DNA from: Neovahlkampfia damariscottae
Lineage: Eukaryota > Heterolobosea > Selenaionea > Neovahlkampfiida > Neovahlkampfiidae
NCBI GenBank assembly: GCA_016618085.1
Contig: JABLTG010000001.1
Location: 375,461-439,460 of the forward strand
Direction of reading: 5' to 3'
Length of the DNA stretch: 64,000 bases
The notes under the pieces are model-generated. The model was not told the origin of the DNA. It saw nothing but the letters and a program-made list of their open reading frames with translations, and did not search any database. This document shows, piece after piece, positions 11,903-26,200 of this stretch. Every line of letters begins with the position of its first letter. Position 1 is the first letter of the stretch. Both the position numbers and the translations under genes were made by a program.

Positions 11903-12901
11903 TTATTTTTTTTGATGTTCATTTGTTGATGATTCAGTGATTATATTTTTGTACAATTTTGAAACTCTAAAAAATGAAAATAAGATAATTAATGAGCAAA
12001 TCAAATATCCAATCATTTTAAAATTCAATATATCTCTGGAAAATCTGATTGAAAATTCAAAAATGGATTTAATTAAACATGGTTCAATTAAAATATTGAA
12101 TATTTTTGAATTTTGATGTGAGCCATCAAAAAACCAATATTCAGATAGATAATTCAATATTACCAATGACATGGTAGCGAATTGTATTGGAAAGTTTAAA
12201 AAATAAATTTCAATATTCAAATAAATTAAATTCAATATTGACTTTTCTTTCATATAAAAAAAATAAAATTTTGAAAAAGTTGATAAATTTTGAGAAATTG
12301 AATACCCAAAAATGAAAATTAAAAAATAAAAAAATATTTTCAATTTTGTGTTCATTTCTCTTCGTTTTATGTATTGATTTATGATTAAATATTTCAGTGA
12401 TTCATCTAAAATCCCAAAAACTTGAATATTAAAAAATTTGTTTTCTTCACCTAAAATTGAATTGATGATCAAAAACATGAATTCAATAACTTTTTCACTT
12501 GGTCCAGAAATGATTCTGAAAAAATTTATAATGATTTTTTATCTTTACTGTGATATAAAAATCAAAAGAATATGTAAAAAATAATTCAAAATTATCATTA
12601 AAAAATTAGAAATTAAACCAACAGAAAATAATTCAAAAATCAATTGATTTGATAATACTGTTTTGTTTTTCAAAAAAATTGAAATCAATATTAAAATTAT
12701 TATGCTTGATATAAATAGAATAAATGAGAATATTCCTAAAATATTTGAAAATAAAAACAAAATAAAGATTAAAAAAAAAGTTAAAATGAATGACATTAAA
12801 ATAAGAAACCAATTTGAAAAGAAATTATTTTTTGTGAATAACACAGGTTCATTATTTGAAATTAAAAAACTTTCTTGATCATCATCATCTGATGAATCCA
12901 T
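11903..12901 (-). CDS. Multi-pass membrane protein, possibly a degenerate PrsW-like intramembrane protease
   Basis: Exons 12549-12901 and 11903-12515 with a 33-nt intron; 321 residues. A short acidic N-tail is followed by six to eight very hydrophobic helices rich in I, L and F. Three spots echo the PrsW layout: DESLKYL (for EExxK), GYSISQN (for GxxxxEN) and FPIQFATMSL (where PrsW has a His). Two of the putative metal or acid residues are Gln here, so if it belongs to that family it may be inactive. Otherwise it is simply an unknown membrane protein. ATTGG at 12923-12927 sits just upstream. Confidence 0.6.
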
Positions 12902-12940
12902 TGTAAAGAATGAAACAATTTGATTGGTTGTTTAAAACAT

Positions 12941-14266
12941 TTATTTTTTGATATTGTGATCAGTTGCATATTTTTGAGTATGATAATCTCTCAATAAATT
13001 ATCAACATCATCTAAAGATTGATGTTTAATATCTGATAAATTCTTAATTCTATTGGTGCAAATTTTAATATCTTCATCAGTTAAATCCAATTGTAATTGA
13101 TCAACTCTATTTTTAATTGCATTCCAACCAGTTAATCTATGTGCAATATGAATATATCTTGACATTCCAAAATCTTCTGGATTTAATATTTCATAAGTTG
13201 ATGGATTATTTAACATTGCTTTTGTATGAATTCCAGCTTTATGATTAAATGCACAAAAACCAGTTATATAATTATTAAATGGAACATTAACTTCAACTAA
13301 ATCTGCAACATAATTTTCAATTTCTCTTAATGATTTTAAATCATATTTTGATTTGACACCTTCTGGGTCTGCTACATACATCGCTGCAATAAAACCACCT
13401 AATGGTGTAATACCATTTCTTTCACCAATTCCAAGTACAGATGTATCAACATGTGTGATACCAGCTTCTAATGCTGCATATGAATTTGCAATAGCAAAAC
13501 CTGTATCATTATGACCATGAAATTCAATATCACATGAAACTACTGATCTAACTGTTTTAACTAATTCATATACTTGTCTTGGATTTGCTACACCAACTGT
13601 ATCTGCGATACCAACTCTATCAACTCCTAATGCATCTACTGCTTTATAAATTTGAAGTAAATCTACAATATCACTTCTAAATGAATCTTCTGTACTAAAA
13701 CGTACTTGTAATCCTTGTTCTTTGATAAAACTTACAACTTTTTGTGCACTTTCTATAATATATGGTATATCTTTTCCGTGAGAAAATTCACGAAGGTATG
13801 AAGAAGTACCAAATACAACATCAATTCCATCAACACCACAATCAATAGCAACTTTAGCATCGTGTAAATGACAACGTACGTGTGTAAGAATTTTTGATTT
13901 TTTTAATCCAAGTTTAGCGATAGCTTCACAATCTTTACGACTCTTTTTGAGATTTTTAATTTTTAATTCTCATTCTTACTTGTTCTGAAGATAAAGGTGA
14001 TGTGACTTCAAGGAAATCAACACCAAAATCATTCAACATTTGAGCAATGTTTAATTTTTCATCAGGTTTAAAAAAAGAATTGGAAAATTGTTCACCTAAT
14101 TTTGTTAATATTAATCAGTCAAACCTTCTCTCAATGTTGATTCAATAATTTTAAAATTTTGAAGGTTATTGTGAGATTCACGAAATTTGATTGAAGAACT
14201 GTCATTCAGTCCATAATTTCTTTTTAATAAAGATTTTTGATTCAAAAATTTTGAGAGTCTGAGCAT
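12941..14266 (-). CDS. LYS20: Homocitrate synthase, mitochondrial
   Basis: Condenses acetyl-CoA with 2-oxoglutarate to homocitrate, the first step of the alpha-aminoadipate lysine pathway. Exons 14125-14266, 13980-14095 and 12941-13942 (introns of 29 and 37 nt); 419 residues. The presequence [19 protein letters not shown] looks mitochondrial. Diagnostic motifs are ESTLREGEQFSN (isopropylmalate synthases usually have DTTLRDGEQ), [20 protein letters not shown], and EFHGHNDTG with its metal-binding His. The DmpG/LeuA regulatory domain of bacterial IPMS is absent, as in fungal homocitrate synthases, which are feedback-inhibited by lysine at the active site. It is followed on the same strand by homoisocitrate dehydrogenase. 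ATTGG at 14297-14301 and 14330-14334. Confidence 0.94.
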
Positions 14267-14414
14267 GGTTTTTCTAACGTAAACTCAACAGAAATAATTG
14301 GCTAAAATTGAAGGAATTTAAAACATGTGATTGGCTAAATTTACCGGAAAAATCCAAATTAGGAGAATTTCCTTTTATCCTCTACATTTTATACCACAAC
14401 CAAAAAGAGAAAGT

Positions 14415-15642
<1,228 letters not shown>

Positions 15643-15696
15643 CAACCACTAAAAGAACGGAAAAACAATTGACCAATCATTCTTCTCAAACGAAAC
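15643..15696. promoter_or_regulatory. 54-bp divergent promoter of the LYS12 and LYS4 genes
   Basis: The start codons of homoisocitrate dehydrogenase and homoaconitase are separated by only 54 bases. A single CCAAT (15673-15677) lies 31 bases from one ATG and 20 from the other, so one box may drive both genes. Confidence 0.6.
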
Positions 15697-17753
15697 ATGT
15701 CTTCAAAACAGACTTTAGTTGAAAAAATTGTTCAAAAGTTTGTAAAAGAATCAAAACCAGTTTTCTCAGGTGATTATGTTACCATTCAACCAAAACATTG
15801 TCTCACTCATGACAACACAGCTGCAGTTATTAATAAATTTAAAACTTTATCTGTTACAAAAGTTAAAAATCCAAAACAACCAGTTTTTGTACTTGACCAT
15901 AATGTACAAGATAAATCAGAAATGAACTTAAAAAAATACAAAAACATTGAAAATTTTGCAAAAGAACATTCAGTTAATTTTTATAACGCTGGTTTGAATA
16001 AGATTTTTTAAAAAATAGTATAGGAAGAGGAATTGGTCATCAAGTAATGTGTGAAGAAGGGTACGCTTGGCCTTTATCAGTAGTTGTGGCATCTGATTCA
16101 CATTCAAATATGGTTTTATAAAAATTAAATTTAACACAAAAAAAGTATGGAGGAATTGGTTGTTTAGGAACACCTATTGTTAGAACAGATGCAGCAAGTA
16201 TTTGGGCAACAGGAGAAACATGGTGGCAAATTCCTAAAATAGCAAAAGTTGAATTTGTTGGAAAACTTCAACCAGGAGTTACAGGCAAAGATGTAATCAT
16301 AACCCTTTGTGGATTATACAATTCAGATGAAGTTTTAAACCATGCAATTGAATTTACTGGTGAAGGTGTTAATACATTATCCATTGATGATCGTTTAACC
16401 ATTGCAAATATGACAACTGAATGGGTATTAATTTTTAAATGATTAAATTTATTTTGAAGGGTGCTTTAGTTGGATTATTTCCATGTGATTCAAATACATT
16501 AAATTGGTTAGAATATCAAAAATCAAAAAATATTACTATTGAGTCAATTCTAAATTTAGAAAAGAATAATTTTAAAAGTGATGAAGGATCATTTTATTCA
16601 AAACATATAACACTAGATTTAAGTCTTGTTTCACCTTATATTTCAGGACCAAATCATGTCAAAATAATGCAGAGCGCGAATGAAATTCAAAAAAAAAAAA
16701 TTGAAATTCAAAAAGCATATATTGTCTCTTGTGTCAATAGTAGAACATCAGATTTAGAAGAAGCGTCAAAAATTTTAAAAGGAAAGAAAATTTCAAAGAA
16801 TGTTGAGTTATACATCAGTGCAGCATCTTCAAATGTCTTAAAAGAATGTGAAGATTCAGGTGTTTGGAAAGATTTATTAGATTCAGGTGCAACACCTTTA
16901 ACACCAGGTTGTGGTCCTTGTATTGGTTTAGGAACAGGTTTATTGGAAGATGGTGAAGTTGGTATTTCTGCCACCAATAGAAATTTTAAAGGAAGAATGG
17001 GTTCAAGAAATGCTGAAGTTTATTTATCATCACCTGGTGTTGTAGCAGAAAGTGCATTGAATGGATACATTAAAGTAATTCATCAAATATTCAATTAATA
17101 CTTTATCATTTTAGTCACCTTATTCAGTTGAAGATTCTCTTTTAAAAAAACAAATCAAAGAGAATAAACAACAAAAAAATATTTCAAGTGTTGAATTGAC
17201 AGAAGGATTTCCAAAAGAAATTGAAGGAGATTTCATTTTTTGTTATCAAGATAATTTAAATACTGATGGTATTTATCCAGGAAAATATACTTATAATGAA
17301 AATATTACATTGGAAGAACAAGCTAAAGTTTGTATGGAAAATTATGATACAGAATTTGTTAATCTTACAAAAGAAGGTGATATTTTAGTTAGTGGATATA
17401 ATTTTGGTACTGGATCATCACGTGAACAAGCTGCTACATCATTAAAAGCAAAAGGAATTCAATGTTTATTTGCAGGATCATTTAGTGAAACTTATAAAAG
17501 AAATGCTATTAATAATGGATTTTTAGTGATAGAAGTACCTGAATTAGTCAATTATTTTAAAGAAAAATTTGGCCAATCAAAATTAACAGTTCAAACAAAA
17601 TTCAAAGCAAAAATTAATTTTGAAAAATCAAATGTGATTGTTATTACTGATAAAAATGAAGAATTAGAATTTTCATTTTCACCTGTCGGAAAAATTGCAC
17701 AAGACATGATTGTATGTGGAGGATTAGAGAATTGGATCAACAACCAAAAATAA
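15697..17753 (+). CDS. LYS4: Homoaconitase
   Basis: 4Fe-4S hydratase forming homoisocitrate from cis-homoaconitate. Exons 15697-15991, 16024-16112, 16146-16424, 16460-17074 and 17115-17753 (introns 32-40 nt); 638 residues. Motifs: [42 protein letters not shown], the cluster cysteines in VSCVNSRT and PGCGPCIG, and [12 protein letters not shown] in the swivel domain. This combination is the LYS4 type rather than aconitase. Unlike its three neighbours it shows no obvious mitochondrial presequence ([15 protein letters not shown] is already the conserved family start), and no in-frame ATG lies between it and the CCAAT box at 15673-15677. Confidence 0.93.
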
Positions 17754-17766
17754 AAATTGAAGATTT

Positions 17767-20200
17767 TTAATTTGATTTCGCTAAATTTAAAGCACTTCCC
17801 GCTTTAAACCATGAAATTTGTTGATTATTCATCGTATGATTCAATAAGATTTCAATTTCATTTCCATTTGATTTTTTAACTTTCATTTTAAGTTGTTTTT
17901 CAGGTTGTAACTCAGTAACATACAATGTAATTCTATCACTTGAATCAATTTTATCATAATCTTTTGGATCTGAAAATGTCAATGGAAGCATTCCTTGTCT
18001 TTTTAAATTAGTTTCATGAATTCTTGCAAATGATTTAACAATAACTGCTCTACCTCCTAAATAACGTGGTGAGAGAGCTGCTTGTTCTCTAGCACTTCCT
18101 TTTAAAAAAATTTAATAATTATTGAATCTTACCTTCTCCATAATTTTCTTCACCAATCACAATCCATGGTGTATTTTCATTTTGATAATGTCTTGCAGTA
18201 TCTGGTACTTTTTCAAATTCACCACTAATTTGATTTTTAACTAAATTTGGTTTTTTATTATCATGATTAATTGCACCAATCAACATATTATTTGAAAGAT
18301 TATCCAAATGACCTCTTAATTTTAACCATGGACCTGCCATTGAAATATGATCTGTTGTGCATTTTCCTGATATTTTAATCAAAACATACGCATCTTCAAT
18401 ATTTTTTCCATCCCATTCAGAAAATGGTTTTAATAATTGAATTTTTTCACTTTTTGGATCAATTTTAACTTGAACATTTTTTCTATCTTTTGGTGGTGCA
18501 ATAAATGTATCAACACCATTATCAAATCCAATAGTTGGTAATTCATCACCTTTTGGTGGTGATAATTTAAATGGTTTTCCATCACTACCAATTAATGAGT
18601 CATGAATTGGATTGAAGTCAATTCTTCCAGCAAATGCCATTGCAGTTGTAACTTCTGGTGATGCAACAAATGCATGAGTTCCAATATTTCCATCATTTCT
18701 TAAAGCAAAATTACGATTATATGAAGTTACAATTGAATTTTTTTCACCTTTTTCAACATCTTTTCTGTTCCATTGTCCAATGCAAGGTCCACAAGCATTA
18801 GCTAATACTAAACCACCTGCTTCTTTGAGAGTATCAAGAATTCCATCTCTTTCAATAGTTGCTCTAATTTTTTCACTTCCTGGTGTAATTGTGAAGCCAG
18901 ATTTGACTTTTATTCCATGTGACAAAGCTTGTTTACAAATTGATGCAACTCTTGACATGTCTTCATATGATGAATTTGTACAACTTCCTATTAAAGCATA
19001 TTTTAATTCTGCAGGCCAATCATTTTTCTTGATGTTTTCTTTGAGGTCTGAAAGTTTATTACCGAGATCTGGAGTAAATGGACCATTTAATTGTGGTTCT
19101 AATTTTGATAAATCAATTTCAATTTCTTTATCATAAACACAATTTTTATCAGCTGTCAAAAATGATCTGTTTTCTCTTGCAAGATTAGCCAATTCACTTC
19201 TTCCTGTTGAATTTAAGTAATCACTCATTCTTTCTGAATATGGGAAAATTGATGTAGTAGCACCAATTTCAGCTCCCATATTTGTAATGGTTGCCATTCC
19301 AGTGCATGAAATAGATTCTAAACCTTCACCATAATATTCAACGATTGCACCTGTACCTCCTTTAGCAGACAACATATCAGCAATTTTTAATATTATATCT
19401 TTTGGTGAGCACCACTCATTTAATTTTCCTGTTAATTTTACACCAAATACTATTTTGAAATGCAGTTGTTTAAAAAAAATTGAAAAGTTTACCTTTTGGC
19501 GCTTTTAATTCCCATGGAAATCCAGCCATCACATCAACAACATCTGCACCACCAACTCCAATTGCACACATACCTAAACCACCAGCATTAACAGTATGAC
19601 TATCAGAACCAATCATTAAACCACCTGGAAAAGCATAATTTTCCAAAACAATTTGATGAATAATTCCTGAATTTGGTTTCCAAAAACCTACATCATATTT
19701 GGCTCCAGCTGATTGTAAAAAATCAAAAAGTTCTTGATTTGCTTCTATAGCAACTTTGGCATCAGCTTCACCTCCATTTTCGGCAACAATCAAATGATCA
19801 CAATGAATTGAAGAAGGAACAGCGACATTTTCTTTTCCAGTTGACATGAATTGAAGTAAAGCCATCTAAAAATTAATATAATTTTTATATTACAGGTGCT
19901 GTGGCATCCTCAAAAAAAATGTTAAAAAAGAAGAAAAGTTACTTGCATAGCTACTCTATCAGGTCTTAAATTCAAATAAGTATTTCCTCTAGAAATATTT
20001 TGTTTAGGATCATCTAAATGACTGTAGAGTACTTTTTCTGAGAGTGTCAAAGGTCTATCGAGGTTTTGACGAACAACTTTTAAATTTTCCAATAATTTAT
20101 CATAACTGAAATATTTTCCTTCATCCAAAGGACTAATCTGAACTTTATTTGAGTATAATCTTTTGCTCTTGTTAATCAAAGAAGAACTTTTTCTTAGCAT
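17767..20200 (-). CDS. ACO2: Aconitate hydratase, mitochondrial
   Basis: Iron-sulfur isomerase of the TCA cycle; in fungi an aconitase also carries out the homocitrate to cis-homoaconitate half-reaction for lysine. Exons 19943-20200, a 15-nt microexon 19894-19908, 19493-19865, 18133-19449 and 17767-18098; 764 residues. The presequence [17 protein letters not shown] is followed by [36 protein letters not shown], the cluster residues in [12 protein letters not shown] and [18 protein letters not shown], and [12 protein letters not shown] built across the last splice. It is the mitochondrial (ACO2) type, not IRP1 type. The stop lies 13 bases from that of convergent homoaconitase. ATTGG at 20233-20237. 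Confidence 0.96.
19894..19908 (-). other. 15-nt microexon of the aconitase gene
   Basis: This exon encodes just D-A-T-A-P, between introns of 34 nt (19909-19942) and 28 nt (19866-19893). Joining the flanking exons through it restores the invariant aconitase segment MQDATAPMALLQF, with phase 0 on both sides. Skipping it would keep the frame but delete five conserved active-site-region residues. Confidence 0.9.
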
Positions 20201-20297
20201 CACAAAGTGGAATGAAGAATTGGAATGAAATGATTGGACAATTTTTTTTAATTTTTCCGGAGAATTTAAATTGGAGGTTATTTGAAAATTTTTATTT

Positions 20298-23200
20298 TTA
20301 AATCCATGAACTCCATCCAACCCACATTCTTCCAAGAACATTTGGATCAGTTGCCAAATCAATTAAGCACATAACTTGTTGTTTTTCTGAAGCACAAATT
20401 TCACCAACTTTTGCTCTGTAGTCAGAACTTGCATCACCTCGAACAACTTTTTTAATTTGTTTATAAACTTGTGCAATTTGTCTATTATTTTTAACTTCTT
20501 CACACATTATGTCAACTGGATTTTCCAATTCCAATTTTCTTTTTGCAATGTTGATTTTATTTTTTGGATACCAAATATGTTCATACTCTACTTGTGATTC
20601 TTCATCATCAGAATCTTTTATTGATTCAATTGATGGTTCACTATTAATTGAAAGAACAATATTTTTTCTTTGTTGAGCTGATTGTCTTTCTGCAAACTTC
20701 AACCAGTCAGTCAAAGGTTCTTTAATGAACACTTCCATCACATTTAATAATAATTCTTTTTGTTCTCTCAATGCAATTAAACAATGTGTCATAGATTGTG
20801 AAAATATATTTTCTTCTTCTCTTGAAAAAAGAGGACCCATCAAACTAGTGATTTGTCTTGTTAAACGAAATGGTACAATTTCAGGAACTCCTAAATTTTC
20901 AACACCAGAACCAAATGCATGTCCAAAATCAATTGCAACAATAGATCCATCAGTTTTGTCAATTAATACATTTTCCAAATGTCTGTCACCAATACCTAAA
21001 ATATATGAACAAATGTTCACTGTGGAAACTGAACGAGTAAATCTATTTCTGATGGTGAAATATGCTTCATTCGATGCACATAAAGATTTGAGGCCATTAA
21101 TTAACAAATCTTTTGGAACCTCAGACCAAAGTTCTTTCATTTTGTTATTGATTACATCTTTGGTTGCTTTTTCATACATTTTGATGTAAATTTGAGAAGT
21201 TGACGCTGATCTTTTTGCAAATGATTTTGAAAACCAATCAATGACAGCTCCACCATGAATATTACAACCTCTGTTTGTTCCAGTTGCAATAGAATATTGT
21301 TTATCTAAAATTTCTTTCATTGGAGCTGTATTTTGTACCCATTCAACCATACCAACATTCTTAGACAAAGGAATCACAGAATAGGTATTCAAGGTTAAAT
21401 TTCTTTGATGACAGGTGTGATCTGTTTTCAAAATGTTATTCATAATCGAAAATAATTGTTCAATTCTTTGATCTTGTCTCATATCTTCACCTCCTTTCAC
21501 CAAGAAGAAGTGTTCTTTTTCATCATCACCATTGATTTTAATTCTTTTTGGAAGTCTAATTGAATGTAACAATAATAATTTTGAGTCGATACTTCCAACT
21601 TTTACAATTGAATCTGAAGGTGGAGTCATTGTCATATTTCCATATTGACCTGGAACTTCAATGAAATCTAATTCATTATCAGATCCTTGATAGTCTGCCA
21701 ACCATTTTGAAAATTCTCTCAAATATGATAGTTTTGGATCTTTTGTATCCCTATTTGATGTATCAAATACTTTACTGACTGTTTGTGCGAATTCTGTGTG
21801 AGTCATTTTAACTAATTTTTCACCATTTTTTCCAAATTTAGCTTTTACTTTTGGAGCATATTCTTTAGCAAATTTTTCATTGTAAGACCCAATTTCCGAG
21901 ATTGTTGGATCAAAAAGATCTTCATACATTTCATTGAACATTGCAATAATAATTTCATCATTCTTTGATTTCACTGCTGTGTTTAATTTATCTTTCCAAT
22001 CTTTCAATCTTAATTCTGGATGTGTAAGTTTGCCCAAATGGAAAATAAATTTTTCTAATAATGGTGACTTCAATTTTGAATACAATAAATCCAATTTCGA
22101 TTTTACACTCTTTGGAGGTTTTAAATCATCTTTACTGACATTAATAGGAAAATAAATTGATTGTGGATATTTTTCAGCAATATTGATCAAAATATCAACC
22201 AAATAAATTGCTTGATTTCCATTTAGATATGGAATGATTTGAGAAACCCAATCAATGAACATCCAACTCGGAATTTGATCAATATATTCCTTGAACACAT
22301 TTCCAATTTTTGAATATTTTTCCAAGATTTCTAAAACAACTGTAAATCTTTGAGCTGCTTGTCTATTTCCTAAACTCATAGATTTCAAATAACTTTTAGA
22401 TATTTCCAGTCCAATTTCTTCTGTTGGATTTCTCTTGTACAATTGATTACAAAAAACACCAAATTTCATTAAAGAAGATGATAATTTGTTTGAATTTTCT
22501 TTTTCAAGAATGTCAATACTTTTTCTAAACTCAGTCATTGTTTTTTGATTTAGTTCTTTTTGTGTTCCAAATGAATTGGAATCCATTTTTACTTGAGTCA
22601 TTCTTTCATCAAGAGATGTGTAAACTTGTGCTTTGAGAAAATGAAATTCTGCCGCATGTTTATTCAAATCAAGTTCACCAGCTTTATTTTGAATGTAATT
22701 TTCAAGTTTTTCAAAATTATCAACCCAATCTTTTTGACTCTTATTTGATTTGATTAAATAGAGTTTTACCATATTTTTGAAGAAATCAAATTCACTGTCT
22801 TGAACACTGTTTTTGTTTCTGAGACTTTGAACTTTTTTAATAAATGTTTGAGCAACAAAAAGGTTATTTTGTTTTCTTGCCGCTTTTGTTCCATTCAAAA
22901 ACATACGAACTTGTTCAGATTCAATTTTTGATTTGATACTTTGAATAATGTCCGTTTTATTCACATGATTTGCAAATTTTTGATCTAAATTTGAAACAGT
23001 AGATTCAAAAGATTCGTTTCTTAGCATTAAAATATTTTCCCAAAGATTCAAGTCGTCAAGTTGTAAATTTGGATATTTCAAATTCCAATGTGACAATACC
23101 TTATGGATTTTATGTTCATTACCATTTTTCATTGAAATAGCATCTTCAAATTCAACTAAATATTGAAGTTTTTGTAAATAAAAATGTCTTTCATTCTTCG

Positions 23201-26200
23201 CTAAGTCAGAAAGAGATGACCATTTTTCAATAAATTCATCATATGAACGATTCAAATAATATTTCACTTGATCAATTTTATCATCTCTTAATGACAACAT
23301 TGCCAGATCAATAGAATGATTCTTCTCCAAAAATTCTTTTTGTTCTGGGAAATCAAATGAATTTTTCACAAAATTTTTCAATTGAACTTTTTTAGTCTTC
23401 AATGAACTTTCAATAAATAATGGAAAGATATCTTCATTTGAAAATTTCCACAAATCACTCAAAGATTTGTCATCAGTTGTAAAATCTTTGATGAGAGAAT
23501 CAGAAATGGTGTCCCAATTTTTTAATTGTTTCAAACACTGATATTGCTCCTCTTCCCAAAATTGAACTTCACAATCATTTGGTTTTGTTCTTTCAGAATT
23601 CCAATTTTGTTTATAAAGTTGAATTCCTTTTTGAAATTTTGAAAGTGCTTCTTTGAATTCAAAATTAAATTCATCATCTATTGCAGTTTTGGTTACACTT
23701 GAATCTGCAATTTTATTTTTGAAAAGTGATTTTACAATATCTTCTTCACCAATATCCTTGTAAATTTTTGCTAATTCAATCCAATGAGGATGAAGTAGAG
23801 ATGGAATATAAGATTTTTGTTGAATTAATTTTCTCTTGAGTCTTGTAATTTGTTCTTCAATAAGCATTGCAGATTGGGATGCATTCATACTTTTAATACC
23901 AATCTCTTTGATTAAATCTGGAGTTAATGAAAGTGATAATTCTTTATGTGACAAGCAAATATCTAAAAGGAATGAAATCAATGGTGGACAATCTTTTGAT
24001 AAACTTGACATTGAATCAATCGATTTTATCAAAGACTTTGAAATATCTGTTGAATCCATCTTTGATTGAATTTGAGGAAACAATGAATCAAATAAATTCA
24101 AAAGTAATTCTTTGGCAATTTTTGTATCTAATAAGCATAATGCTTGAAGTGGAATGATATACTCAGAATAAGGAATGTTGATATCAGGTAATTCTCCTGT
24201 TCTGTATTTTCGATACAAATTAATTTTGTTTTTCTTTTCATTTTTCAATCTTTCTTCGAATGCATTTTTTTCTCTTTTTAATTTTGTAGCTTTCATGATT
24301 GACATTGAAGTAATTTCATTTTCATCCGCTTTGTTGAATCTACTTCTTAATGTGGACTTGTCAAAAGTTTCTTTTTTTCTTGAAGAAGATGAAGTTCCTT
24401 CCTTTTGGTTTAATTTTTTGAAGGGAACAAATAATAAACTTGTTTGCGTCAATGATGGATCAAATAAATTTTCTTTGAAAGTTCCTGCAGTTTGAGTCAA
24501 AGAAAATTGAGCTTCTTGAGTCATTCGAACAACACCAATACCTTTATCATCACCATCCTGAGATTGACTTGAGAACAATGGAGTAGAAAGTTGATTTTTT
24601 GAATTCCATGAAACATCAATTTCATATTCCTTAAATTCACAATTTGCCAATTCATTATTGAAAATAGATTTTGTATCTCTGAAATCTGGACTATTATGAA
24701 TTAAATTTAACATTAAATAGGAAGAGTATTTTAACCAATTTTCTTTAATATTTTCAGAATACATTTTGTTAAATAATTGAGTCAATCTATCCAATGAATC
24801 TGATGATAATCTGGATTCATGATTCCAAAAGTCAAGTAATTTTTGTCGAATTACTTCTGATTCATCTGACATTCCTCTTAAAATTGATTTTGTTATCTCT
24901 GATTCTTTGTTAACCTCTTCATTATTGTCATATAACCAAATTAAAATATCATAATATAAGTTTCGACATGGTTCACTAAATGTAGTATGAAACATTTCAG
25001 AATTAACATAAATTTGATTCATGATTTCTAAAAACATAAAAATTTGGTTTTTTGACATTTTTCTCAACAACTTGTAAACAATTTTAAGCATAAGAAGTTG
25101 TGTATCTTCTTCTCTGAATGATAAGAATTGTTTCATATAAATTTGAATATTTTGAAACATGTCATCAATAAATTCAGCTCTCCAACTAATTAATTGAAGT
25201 GCCATTCTTTTATACTTACCAAAAAGATTTGATAATATTCCAACTATTTTGGATGGTAAAAAGTGATCTACCAATGGTGAAAAATGTAAAGAAACTTTGT
25301 GTAATGTACTTAAGAATTTATCATTCTCTCCTTTGGTAAAAAACATTGATAAATTTGCAATTAAAATTTTTGTAAATCTTTCAAATGTTTCGTTATTTGA
25401 TAATTTAGAAAGTTGTTTTAAAATCATTCCACATATTTCAGATGTTGACTCAAAAACTTCTTTAGAGTTAAATGTTAAATTTCCAATAATCTTTTCATAA
25501 TATTTATCTTCTTTGATGAGATTATGATCAATCGCTGGATTATAGACCAATATATCATTTGCTAAAAGCACACCTAGAATCTGAAGTCCTGTTAGTCTAG
25601 CAAGTTTGGAAGTGAATTCTTTTTCATTGTAGCAAATCCATCCCAAAATGATTGACTTATCAATAGTGATAAAATCTTTCCATTTTTCAATTAATAATTT
25701 AATTATTTCCAAATTTGATTTTAATATTGCTTTTCTTTGATGTGAACAATGTTTCATTAAATATGAAACTAATTGAGATGCCAATTTCTTTGAATTCTTA
25801 ATTTCATTTAAATTGTATTCAGATGACATGATTAACATAATACTGATATCCCTCACAAAGTAATGAATTCCAGTTCCTCCATTATTTTTTGATGATGCAA
25901 GTGAAACTAATGGTTCAAACCAATAAGACGAATAAACTTCAAAGATATTCGGTCTATTTAATATTAATTTGGTGATAAAAAGTTTGACATTTAATGATGT
26001 ATCTTCATTTACATAAATGTGATGTAATTCATTCATCCAAGTTGGAAGTGTTGATTTATCAAGTGGAAAGAGAGCAACTAAACGATCAATGACATGAAGG
26101 AATGTTTGGATACAAGGATTTTGATTAATTTCATCCAATTCTAATTCTGTGTCTCCATGTTTGGTACGTTTTTTTTGTTCTTCTTCTTCACCATATTTAC

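Noticed and set aside
12941-14266. 2-isopropylmalate synthase (leucine pathway) as the identity of this gene
   Set aside because: The ESTLREGEQFSN and STEDSFRSD motifs and the absence of a LeuA dimer regulatory domain point to homocitrate synthase, and the neighbouring homoaconitase agrees.
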